This document shows positions 57,430 through 64,000 of a DNA stretch of 64,000 nt, in pieces. Every line of letters starts with the position of its first letter. The first letter of the stretch is position 1. This DNA comes from Pseudonocardia benzenivorans CB1190 (GTDB lineage Bacteria; Actinomycetota; Actinomycetes; Mycobacteriales; Pseudonocardiaceae). Position numbers and translations under genes: made by a program. The notes below the pieces were generated by a model that saw only the letters and a list, made by a program, of their open reading frames with translations, did no database searches and had not been told where the DNA came from. The stretch is from positions 4,898,001 to 4,962,000 of the forward strand of contig NC_015312.1 of NCBI RefSeq assembly GCF_000196675.2. Reading direction: 5' to 3'.

Positions 57430-57446
57430 GTCCGCCGAGGGCGAAC
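57430..57446 (-). promoter_or_regulatory. ClgR binding box
   Basis: On the minus strand GTTCGCCCTCGGCGGAC fits the ClgR recognition pattern GTTCGC-N5-GCG. It is about 140 bp upstream of the clgR ATG, in the pgsA-clgR gap. Confidence 0.6.
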
Positions 57447-57489
57447 ACCCCCGGCCGGGCGACGTCGTCCGGCCGCCCCGCCGACGTGG

Positions 57490-58107
57490 TCACGGCACGT
57501 CGTGGACCGCGGTACGGGCGGCGCGTCGCAGCCGGACGGCACGCACCACGTAGTCGGCGCCGGTGACGACGGTGAGCGCCAGCGCGAGCCCGAGTACGGC
57601 CCAGCGCACGACGTCGACGGTGACCGACGGGCCCAGGAGCTCCACGAGTGGCAGCAGGTAGAGCCCGATCGCGAGGCTCTGCACGAAGGTCTTGGCCTTG
57701 CCGCCGGGACTGGCCGCGATCACCCCGTGCCGGATCACCCAGAACCGCAGCAGCGTGATGCCGAGCTCGCGGCCGATGATGACGATCGTCACCCACCACG
57801 GCATCAGCCCGAGCAGCGACAGGCCGATCCACGCCGCGCCGGTGAGGGCCTTGTCGGCGATCGGGTCGGCCACGGCGCCGAAGTCGGTGACCAGTCCCCG
57901 GCTGCGGGCCAGTTGCCCGTCGAAGCGGTCGGTGATGGCGGCGACCGCGAACACCCCCGACGCGACCAGCCGCCACGCCACGGAGTGCCCGTCGTCGACG
58001 AAGAGCACGACGAGGAAGACCGGCACCAGCAGCAGCCGGACGACGGTGAGGACGTTGGCGATGTTGAGCAACGGCGGCGAGGACGCGCTCGCGGGTGAAC
58101 CGGTCAT
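57490..58107 (-). CDS. pgsA: CDP-alcohol phosphatidyltransferase PgsA
   Basis: 205 residues, about five membrane helices. The CDP-OH-P motif D-G-x2-A-R-x8-G-x3-D-x3-D is complete (D63 G64, A67 R68, G77, D81, D85). It makes phosphatidylglycerol phosphate from CDP-diacylglycerol and glycerol 3-phosphate; the mycobacterial neighbour in this context is PgsA3. The ATG is 13 bp after the rimO stop, so the two are co-transcribed. Confidence 0.93.
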   Translation of the reverse strand: MTGSPASASSPPLLNIANVLTVVRLLLVPVFLVVLFVDDGHSVAWRLVASGVFAVAAITDRFDGQLARSRGLVTDFGAVADPIADKALTGAAWIGLSLLGLMPWWVTIVIIGRELGITLLRFWVIRHGVIAASPGGKAKTFVQSLAIGLYLLPLVELLGPSVTVDVVRWAVLGLALALTVVTGADYVVRAVRLRRAARTAVHDVP

Positions 58108-58120
58108 CGCCGGCCTCGGG

Positions 58121-59608
58121 TCATGCCGACCCCGCCGCGACGAGCCCGGCGCGCCCGCCGGGGAGGACCTCGCGCGGGGACACCATCAGGTCGGCGCCCT
58201 CGGTGTCGACGACGACGCAGCGCACCAGCTCACCGGCCGTCAGCCCGGACCCGCGTTCGACGACGCACTCGCCGTCGACCTCCGGGGCCTGGTGGGCGGC
58301 GCGCCCGGTGCACTCGAAGTCGTCGTCCTCGGCCTGCTCGACGAGCACGACGACCTCCGACCCGACCCGGTCCTCGGCCCGCTGCGCGACCAGCTCGTCG
58401 ACCAGCGAGGAGATCCGCGACACCCGGGCCTGCACCTCGTCGGGGTCGATCTTGCCGTCGTAGCCCGCGGCCTCGGTGCCGTCCTCGTCGGAGTAGCCGA
58501 AGACGCCTACGGCGTCGAGCCGGGCGCCGGTGAGGAACGCCTCGAGCTCGGCGAGGTCGTCCTCGGTCTCGCCCGGGAAACCGACGATGACGTTGCTGCG
58601 GATGCCCGCCTCCGGAGCCAGGGCGCGGATGCGCTCGCACAGCTCGAGGAAGTCGGTGCGGCCGCCGAAGCGCCGCATGCGGCGCAGGACGGCAGCGGAC
58701 CCGTGCTGGAAGGAGAGGTCGAAGTACGGCGCGATGCCGGGCGTCGTCGCGATGACCGAGACGAGGTCGGGCCGCATCTCGGCGGGCTGCAGGTAGGAGG
58801 CGCGGACCCGCTCGATGCCCGGGACGGCGGCGAGCCGCGGGAGCAGGTCGACCAGCGCACGGGTGCCACCGGGCAGGTCCTTGCCGTACGACGTCGAGTT
58901 CTCGCTGACCAGCACGAGCTCGCGGACGCCCTGCTCGGCGAGCCAGGCCGCCTCGGCGAGCACGTCGGCGGGCGGGCGGGAGACGAACGCGCCGCGGAAC
59001 GACGGGATCGCGCAGAACGCGCACCGCCGGTCGCACCCCGAGGCGAGCTTGAGGTTGGCGACGGGCCCGTCGGACAGCCGCACGCGGGACAGGTCGGGCA
59101 CCCACTCGTGGCCGGGGACCGAGACGTCGGCGGCGGCCGTGGGCCGGGCGACGGGCGTGAGCGGCAGCAGCGTCCGCCGGTCGACCGGGACGTGCGGCGC
59201 GGGCGCGTGACCGCCGAGCACCTCACCGAGGCGCTCGGCCAGCTCCGGGTAGGCGTCGAAGCCGAGGACCGCGTCGGCCTCCGGGAGGCTCTCGGCGAGC
59301 TCGGCGCCGTACCGCTCGGCGAGGCAGCCGACGGCCACGACCTTGGCCCCGGTGGCCTGCGCGACGTCGGACGCGGACAGCAGCGTGTCGATCGAGTCCT
59401 TCTTGGCCTGCTCGACGAACCCGCACGTGTTGACGACGATGACGTCGGGCGCCGGACCGCCGCTGGACGGGTCGGCCTCCACGAGCTCCCAGCCGCTGCC
59501 CGCGAGCCGGCCCGCGAGCTCCTCCGAGTCGACCTCGTTGCGGGCACACCCCAGGGTGAGCAGGGCAGCACGCCGCGGGGCGGACTCGGGCGGCGGGGGC
59601 TTCGGCAC
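58121..59608 (-). CDS. rimO: Ribosomal protein uS12 methylthiotransferase RimO
   Basis: 495 residues. The N-terminal domain has three auxiliary-cluster cysteines (TLGCARNEVDSE, VVNTCGFVEQAK, VAVGCLAERYG). The radical-SAM core has LASGCDRRCAFCAIPSFRG, and the C-terminus is a TRAM domain (GSEVVVLVEQAEDDDFECTG). It methylthiolates an aspartate of ribosomal protein S12. A TACCCT -10 box 7 nt upstream supports the GTG start and a leaderless mRNA. It is divergent from argA. Confidence 0.94.
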   Translation of the reverse strand: MPKPPPPESAPRRAALLTLGCARNEVDSEELAGRLAGSGWELVEADPSSGGPAPDVIVVNTCGFVEQAKKDSIDTLLSASDVAQATGAKVVAVGCLAERYGAELAESLPEADAVLGFDAYPELAERLGEVLGGHAPAPHVPVDRRTLLPLTPVARPTAAADVSVPGHEWVPDLSRVRLSDGPVANLKLASGCDRRCAFCAIPSFRGAFVSRPPADVLAEAAWLAEQGVRELVLVSENSTSYGKDLPGGTRALVDLLPRLAAVPGIERVRASYLQPAEMRPDLVSVIATTPGIAPYFDLSFQHGSAAVLRRMRRFGGRTDFLELCERIRALAPEAGIRSNVIVGFPGETEDDLAELEAFLTGARLDAVGVFGYSDEDGTEAAGYDGKIDPDEVQARVSRISSLVDELVAQRAEDRVGSEVVVLVEQAEDDDFECTGRAAHQAPEVDGECVVERGSGLTAGELVRCVVVDTEGADLMVSPREVLPGGRAGLVAAGSA

Positions 59609-59615
59609 GTGCCAC

Positions 59616-59621
59616 AGGGTA
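59616..59621 (-). promoter_or_regulatory. Leaderless -10 box of rimO
   Basis: TACCCT on the minus strand ends 7 nt before the rimO GTG. Confidence 0.55.
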
Positions 59622-59638
59622 TCCCGGGGCCTCTGATC

Positions 59639-59644
59639 TATTCT
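59639..59644 (+). promoter_or_regulatory. Leaderless -10 box of argA
   Basis: TATTCT ends 8 nt before the argA GTG. It is only 18 bp from the opposing rimO -10 box. Confidence 0.5.
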
Positions 59645-59652
59645 GACCCGTC

Positions 59653-60150
59653 GTGGCAGACGTGCTCGTGCGGCGGGCCCGGACCGCCGACGTGACGACG
59701 ATCAAGTCCCTCGTGGACGGTTACGCGGGACGCGTCCTGCTGGCCAAGGAGATCGTCACCCTCTACGAGTCCGTGCAGGAGTTCCTCGTCGCGGAGCTGG
59801 ACGGGACGGTCGTCGGCTGCGGGGCGCTGCACGTCCTGTGGGAGGACCTCGGCGAGATCCGCACCGTCGCGGTCGACCCGTCGACGCTCGGCCGGGGTGT
59901 CGGGCACGCGATCGTGTCATCGCTGATCGACAACGCCCGCGAGCTCGGCCTGAAGCGGCTGTTCGTGCTGACGTTCGAGAAGCACTTCTTCGGCAGGCAC
60001 GGTTTCGCCGAGATCGACGGCACCCCGGTCTCGACCGACGTCTTCGCGGCGATGCTGCGCTCCTACGACGCCGGTGTCGCCGAGTTCCTCGACCTCGCGC
60101 ACGTCAAGCCCAACACCCTGGGCAACGTGCGGATGCTGCTCAACCTGTGA
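59653..60150 (+). CDS. argA: Amino-acid N-acetyltransferase ArgA (GNAT, short actinobacterial type)
   Basis: 165 residues, a single GNAT domain without the amino-acid-kinase part of classical ArgA. RRARTADVTTIKSLVDGYAG, VGCGALHVLWEDLGEIRTVA, and the CoA-loop region DPSTLGRGVGHAIVSSLIDN match the mycobacterial Rv2747 type. It closes with GVAEFLDLAHVKPNTLGN. Acetylates glutamate (or glutamine) in the first step of arginine synthesis. Confidence 0.92.
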   Translation: MADVLVRRARTADVTTIKSLVDGYAGRVLLAKEIVTLYESVQEFLVAELDGTVVGCGALHVLWEDLGEIRTVAVDPSTLGRGVGHAIVSSLIDNARELGLKRLFVLTFEKHFFGRHGFAEIDGTPVSTDVFAAMLRSYDAGVAEFLDLAHVKPNTLGNVRMLLNL

Positions 60151-60169
60151 GCACGCGGCCGCCTCGCCA

Positions 60170-60201
60170 GGGGCGTCGGACGGATCACTCGCCGCGGTGT
60201 C
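60170..60201. repeat. 32-bp match to one end of the MITE-like element
   Basis: GGGGCG-N1-C-N1-GACGGATC followed by ACTCGCCGCGGT is identical at 29 of 32 positions to 46609-46640. No partner end is found nearby. Confidence 0.45.
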
Positions 60202-60211
60202 AGGCAACCCG

Positions 60212-60217
60212 TAGCCT
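60212..60217 (+). promoter_or_regulatory. Leaderless -10 box of the AraC gene
   Basis: TAGCCT ends 6 nt before the ATG at 60224. Confidence 0.5.
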
Positions 60218-60223
60218 GGACGG

Positions 60224-61045
60224 ATGACGGGTGACGAGCTCGTGTGGCGACGGCCGCCCGCGCCGCTGCGGCCGTTCGTCGACCTCTGCTCCGGCTACCG
60301 GATGGCCGCGACCCCGCCCGGCACCCATCAGGGCGTCCCCGGCGCGCACCTGACATTCCTGCTCTGCCTCGACGGTGACGTCGAGGTCCTGCAGACGCCC
60401 GGTGCCGGCCGCGGGCCCGGCCGCTTCGACGCGATGGTCGCGGGCCTGCACCACCGGCCGGCCGTCATGGCACAGGGGCCCGCCCAGACCGGCATCCAGC
60501 TGCGGCTGACCTGGCGCGGGGCCCGCATGCTGCTCGGCGTCCCGGCCGCGGCGCTCGCCGGTGACGTCGTCGACCTGCGTGACGTGCTCGGCCGCGGCGC
60601 CGTCGAGCTGCGGGAACGGCTGGCGACGGCACCGTCGTGGGCACACCGGTTCGCGGTGCTCGATCGGGAACTGACCCGGCTGGCCGCGAGCTCGCGGGCG
60701 CCGGAGCCGGCCCCGGAGGTCGCGCGGGCCTGGGACGTGCTGGCGGCGTCGGGCGGGACGGTGCGGGTGGAGGCGCTGGCCCGTGACCTCGGCTGGAGCC
60801 GCCGGCACCTCGCGACCCGCTTCCACGACGAGCTGGGGGTGAGCCCGAAGACGGCCGCGCGGGTGATCCGCTTCGAGCGGGCGTGCGACATGCTGCGGTC
60901 CGGTGGGCGGGATCCCGGGCGTCGCCCCGCACTCGCCGACGTCGCCGCCCGCTGCGGCTACGCCGACCAGCCCCATCTGGCCCGCGACTTCCGCGAGCTC
61001 GGCGGGACCACGGCCACCCGGTGGCTGGCCGAGCGCCCGACCTGA
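60224..61045 (+). CDS. AraC family transcriptional regulator
   Basis: 273 residues. The N-terminal part is a poorly conserved sensor domain (PLRPFVDLCSGYRMA, GPAQTGIQLRLTWRGA). The C-terminal double helix-turn-helix has RVEALARDLGWSRRHLATRF, GVSPKTAARVIRFERACDML and ALADVAARCGYADQPHLARD. This DUF6597-like plus AraC layout is common in actinobacteria. Targets unknown. Confidence 0.87.
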   Translation: MTGDELVWRRPPAPLRPFVDLCSGYRMAATPPGTHQGVPGAHLTFLLCLDGDVEVLQTPGAGRGPGRFDAMVAGLHHRPAVMAQGPAQTGIQLRLTWRGARMLLGVPAAALAGDVVDLRDVLGRGAVELRERLATAPSWAHRFAVLDRELTRLAASSRAPEPAPEVARAWDVLAASGGTVRVEALARDLGWSRRHLATRFHDELGVSPKTAARVIRFERACDMLRSGGRDPGRRPALADVAARCGYADQPHLARDFRELGGTTATRWLAERPT

Positions 61046-61100
61046 CCGTGAGCAGCACCCCGGGCGGGCGCCGCGACGGCCCCGGGTCCAGGATCGGCAC

Positions 61101-61604
61101 GTGTTCCGGATCGTGTTGCTGACCCCGGAGATTCCGCAGAACACCGGGGCGATCATCCGGCTGGCGGCCAACACCGGCGCGCAGCTGCACCTCGTCGAGC
61201 CGCTGGGGTTCTCCCTCGACGCCCGCCACGTCCGCCGCGCGGGTCTGGACTACCACGAGCTCGCCGACGTCCAGGTGCACCGCGACCTCGACGCGGCGTG
61301 GGCGGCGCTGCTGCCCGCCCGGGTGCACGCTTTCACCACGACCGGCACCGAGCATCACACCGACGTCGACTACGAGCGCGGCGACGTGCTGCTCTTCGGC
61401 CGGGAGTCGACGGGGCTCCCCGCCGAGGTGCAGGCCGCCCCACAGGTCACCGACCGGGTCCGGCTGCCGATGATCCCGGGCTCGCGGTCGCTGAACCTCG
61501 CCAACGCCGTCTCGGTCGCGGTCTACGAAGCCTGGCGGCGCCTCGGCTTCGCGGGCGCCGCCACCCCCGTCGGCCCGCGGGCCGGCGAGGCTCAGCCCTT
61601 GTAG
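61101..61604 (+). CDS. trmL: tRNA (cytidine(34)-2'-O)-methyltransferase TrmL
   Basis: 167 residues of the SPOUT knot family: RIVLLTPEIPQNTGAIIRLA, LHLVEPLGFSLDARHVRRAG, LLFGRESTGLP and RLPMIPGSRSLNLANAVSVA are characteristic. Methylates the wobble ribose of leucine tRNAs using SAM. GTG start, chosen because FRIVLLTPEIP follows directly. Its 3' end overlaps the convergent yceI gene by 13 bp. Confidence 0.92.
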   Translation: MFRIVLLTPEIPQNTGAIIRLAANTGAQLHLVEPLGFSLDARHVRRAGLDYHELADVQVHRDLDAAWAALLPARVHAFTTTGTEHHTDVDYERGDVLLFGRESTGLPAEVQAAPQVTDRVRLPMIPGSRSLNLANAVSVAVYEAWRRLGFAGAATPVGPRAGEAQPL

Positions 61605-62470
61605 ACACCCTGGATGTCGAGGGAGATCTCGATCGTCGAGCCGACGACCGGGACGCCCTTGGAGAGCATCTGCTGCCAGTTGAGCGTGAAGTGCTCACGG
61701 TGCAGCTCGGTGGTCGCGACGACGCCCGCGCGCAGGCCGTTCCACTCCTGCATGCCGAGGAACGTCGTGTCGAGCTGGACGTCGCTGGTCAGGCCGTGCA
61801 GCGTGAGCTCCCCGTCGACCAGCCAGTGGTTGCCGGTGCGCCGGGTGAACCGGGTGCTGTTGAACCGCAGCTGCGGGAACCGCTCGACGTCGAGGAAGTC
61901 GGCGGAACGCAGGTGGGCGTCGCGCGCCTCGACGTTGGTGTCGACGCTCGCCGCGTCGATCACGACCTCGACCGAGGACTGCTCGAGCGGGTCCTCGATG
62001 CGGATGAGGCCACGGAAGTCGTTGAACCGGCCGTAGACCTTCGACAGCGCGATGTGCCTGGCGACGAAGCGCACCGCGGAGTGGTCGGCGTCGATCTCGT
62101 AGACGCCGGGCGCGGGCGGCTCGAGGCTCGGGTCGGCGATCAGCAGGATGTCGCCGAGCTCGGCGTGCTTGCCCCACTCGACCTCGACGGAGTTGCTCAC
62201 GCTCTGGAAACCGCCGAAGTCGGTCCGCACCCGGTAGTCGCCCGGCACGACAGCGGCGGCGAAGTAGCCGAACGGGTCGCTGTCGGCGTGGGCCACCCGG
62301 CGGTTGGACCGGTCGAACACCGAGACCTCGGCGCCGCCGACGGGTTTGCCGTCCGCGTCACGGACCTGGCCGCTGAGCAGCCCGCCGGTCAGCGGGATCG
62401 GCATGAGTGCACTCCGCCCGGTGGCCGCGCCGCGCCCCGGTCTCGTCCCACGACGCTTGAAACCGAACAT
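61592..62470 (-). CDS. YceI family protein with N-terminal carboxypeptidase-regulatory-like domain
   Basis: 292 residues. After a basic start (MFGFKRRGTRPGRG) comes an Ig-like CarboxypepD_reg domain (SGQVRDADGKPVGGAEVSVF, GYFAAAVVPGDYRVRTDFGG, about residues 30-110). A YceI lipocalin-like barrel follows (GVYEIDADHSAVRFVARH, VYGRFNDFRGLIRI, DVERFPQLRFNSTRF, GELTLHGLTSDVQL). YceI barrels bind isoprenoid or amphiphilic ligands. No signal peptide is obvious, so location is uncertain. AAGGGTG precedes the ATG at 62470. Confidence 0.85.
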   Translation of the reverse strand: MFGFKRRGTRPGRGAATGRSALMPIPLTGGLLSGQVRDADGKPVGGAEVSVFDRSNRRVAHADSDPFGYFAAAVVPGDYRVRTDFGGFQSVSNSVEVEWGKHAELGDILLIADPSLEPPAPGVYEIDADHSAVRFVARHIALSKVYGRFNDFRGLIRIEDPLEQSSVEVVIDAASVDTNVEARDAHLRSADFLDVERFPQLRFNSTRFTRRTGNHWLVDGELTLHGLTSDVQLDTTFLGMQEWNGLRAGVVATTELHREHFTLNWQQMLSKGVPVVGSTIEISLDIQGVYKG

Positions 62471-62661
62471 CCGACAGCACCCTTTCGCCCTCTCGGCGGA
62501 CGCCGCGCCCGCGCGATCGGGGCCCACGATTGCACGGCGCGTAGTCGAGCGCCCGTCGGTTCGTGGGATATACCACAGAATAACCACCGAGAGTGACAAT
62601 CAGTAAGGAACGATCACGAAAGGGTCACGGCGATGAGTGGTCCCCTGTCGTCGACGACCGT

Positions 62662-64000
62662 TCACTCCTCGGCGTCGTCGCCGCCCGATCCGCCCCGCAT
62701 GAGCCAGATGACGTTTTCCAGCTCGTCGGGCTTGACGAGCACGTCGCGTGCCTTCGAGCCCTCGGAGGGTCCGACGACACCGCGCGTCTCCAGCAGGTCC
62801 ATCAGCCGGCCCGCCTTGGCGAACCCGACCCGCAGCTTGCGCTGCAGCATCGACGTCGACCCGAACTGGGAGGTGACGATCAGCTCGGTGGCCTGCACGA
62901 GGAGCTCGAGGTCGTCGCCGATGTCGGCGTCGATCTCCTTCTTCTCGCCGGCCTTCGCCGCCGTGACGCCCTCGGTGTAGCTGGGTTCGGCCTGGTCCTT
63001 GGTGAAGCCGACGACGTCGGCGATCTCCTCGTCGGAGACGTACGCGCCCTGCATGCGGACGGGCTTGCCGGCGCCCATGGGCAGGTAGAGCCCGTCGCCC
63101 ATGCCGATGAGCTTCTCCGCGCCGGGCTGGTCCAGGATGACCCGGCTGTCGGTCAGCGACGACGTCGCGAACGCCAGCCGCGAGGGCACGTTGGTCTTGA
63201 TCAGGCCGGTCACGACGTCGACCGACGGGCGCTGCGTCGCCAGCACGAGGTGGATGCCGGCGGCGCGCGCCTTCTGCGTGATGCGCACGACCGCGTCCTC
63301 GACGTCGCGCGGGGCGGTCATCATGAGGTCGGCGAGCTCGTCGACGATGCAGAGGATGTAGGGGTAGGGCCGGTACTCCCGCTCGGAGCCCAGCGGCGCG
63401 GTGATCTCGCCGGAGCGCACCTTGCGGTTGAAGTCGTCGACGTGGCGGACCTTGTTGGCCTGCATGTCCTGGTAGCGCTGCTCCATCTCCTCCACGAGCC
63501 AGGCGAGCGCGGAGGCGGCCTTCTTCGGCTGCGTGATGATGGGCGTGATCAGGTGCGGGATGCCCTCGTACGGGGTCAGCTCGACCATCTTCGGGTCGAT
63601 GAGGATCATCCGGACCTCGTCCGGGGTCGCCCTGCTGAGCAGCGAGACGAGCATCGAGTTGACGAAGCTCGACTTGCCGGAGCCCGTGGAGCCCGCGACC
63701 AGCAGGTGCGGCATCTTCGCCAGGTTGGCGCAGAGGAAGTGGCCCTCGATGTCCTTGCCGAGCCCGATCACCATGGGGTGCTGCTCGTTGCGCGCGTTGG
63801 CCGAGCGCAGCACGTCGCCGAGCCGGACCATCTCGCGGTCGGTGTTGGGCACCTCGATGCCGACCGCCGACTTGCCCGGGATCGGCGCCAGCAGCCGCAC
63901 GTTGTCCGTGGCGACGGCGTAGGCGATGTTGCGGGTGAGCTGCGTGATCTTCTCGACCTTGACCGCCGGCCCGAGCTCGATCTCGTAGCGGGTGACGGTC
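62662..64000 (-). CDS. ftsK: DNA translocase FtsK/SpoIIIE, C-terminal part
   Basis: The gene continues past the right edge; about 446 C-terminal residues are present. The frame is open to the edge and reads TRYEIELGPAVKVEKITQLT there. It has the beta-domain region (LLAPIPGKSAVGIEVPN), Walker A AGSTGSGKSSFVN, Walker B YILCIVDELADLMM, and a C-terminal gamma winged-helix (QRKLRVGFAKAGRLMDLLET) that reads chromosome polarity. It pumps DNA during division or sporulation. Convergent/neighbour order with argA, rimO and pgsA matches mycobacteria. Confidence 0.95.
   Translation of the reverse strand, partial: TVTRYEIELGPAVKVEKITQLTRNIAYAVATDNVRLLAPIPGKSAVGIEVPNTDREMVRLGDVLRSANARNEQHPMVIGLGKDIEGHFLCANLAKMPHLLVAGSTGSGKSSFVNSMLVSLLSRATPDEVRMILIDPKMVELTPYEGIPHLITPIITQPKKAASALAWLVEEMEQRYQDMQANKVRHVDDFNRKVRSGEITAPLGSEREYRPYPYILCIVDELADLMMTAPRDVEDAVVRITQKARAAGIHLVLATQRPSVDVVTGLIKTNVPSRLAFATSSLTDSRVILDQPGAEKLIGMGDGLYLPMGAGKPVRMQGAYVSDEEIADVVGFTKDQAEPSYTEGVTAAKAGEKKEIDADIGDDLELLVQATELIVTSQFGSTSMLQRKLRVGFAKAGRLMDLLETRGVVGPSEGSKARDVLVKPDELENVIWLMRGGSGGDDAEE

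Noticed and set aside
62471..62661. Promoter for yceI in the AT-richer stretch near 62570-62610
   Set aside because: Several TATTCT- and TATATC-like hexamers exist, but none pairs with a -35 box at an acceptable spacing.

Overview
The window is high-GC actinobacterial chromosome. It has GTG and TTG starts, F420-linked enzymes (an LLM-class oxidoreductase fragment and a Ddn-type deazaflavin oxidoreductase), many leaderless promoters, and a ClgR/PspA stress module. Gene content and order fit a Pseudonocardia-like member of the Pseudonocardiales; this is inferred from families and synteny, not from a search. Blocks match the Mycobacterium tuberculosis order recX-recA-DUF3046 and pspA-clgR-pgsA-(rimO)-argA-ftsK. 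Here about 20 kb of other genes separates them.

Layout. 0-9.5 kb is core metabolism: lipA and its DUF4191 partner, RDD protein, glnA behind a GlnR box, a DUF4097-like envelope protein, a TetR/cold-shock-like/acyl desaturase locus with a striking operator array, a TMEM175-type channel and SelO. 9.6-21.5 kb holds ppdK, an RND transporter with fused carboxypeptidase-regulatory-like domains, a Ddn-like oxidoreductase, an M50-like protease, an S9 peptidase and an unrecognised membrane/CxxC gene pair. 21.6-30.3 kb has a small protein resembling the PspA C-terminus, then two complete and different succinate dehydrogenase/fumarate reductase operons in tandem, then a divergent LysR regulator. 31-34 kb is recX-recA-DUF3046 with candidate LexA, PafBC and DnaA signals. 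34-46 kb has a family III CoA-transferase, TetR/EamA pair, Lhr helicase, a beta-propeller lipoprotein and acetoacetyl-CoA synthetase.

46.3-49.4 kb is a graveyard. A two-gene SDR/DJ-1-PfpI operon has decayed; the PfpI gene is split by a 163-bp MITE-like element and the SDR carries an internal deletion and a frameshift. Nearby are fragments resembling orotate phosphoribosyltransferase and an MmyB-type regulator. Inside this zone sits an intact-looking TetR gene divergent from two tiny membrane-protein genes, with two perfect operators between them. 49.4-54.7 kb carries a YidC paralogue with a DUF6412-like gene and a four-gene ABC transporter/two-component operon. 54.9-64 kb is the conserved nei2/pspA/clgR/pgsA/rimO/argA/araC/trmL/yceI/ftsK region.

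The least explained signals are non-coding. A 62-bp imperfect palindrome of fixed 27-8-27 geometry occurs six times in two clusters (17.7-18.1 and 30.4-30.8 kb). A second hairpin family ends in GTTGCGC at three loci. Seven alternating CTAC/GTAG half-sites lie over the desaturase promoter. No tRNA, rRNA, CRISPR array, prophage or intact transposase gene was seen.
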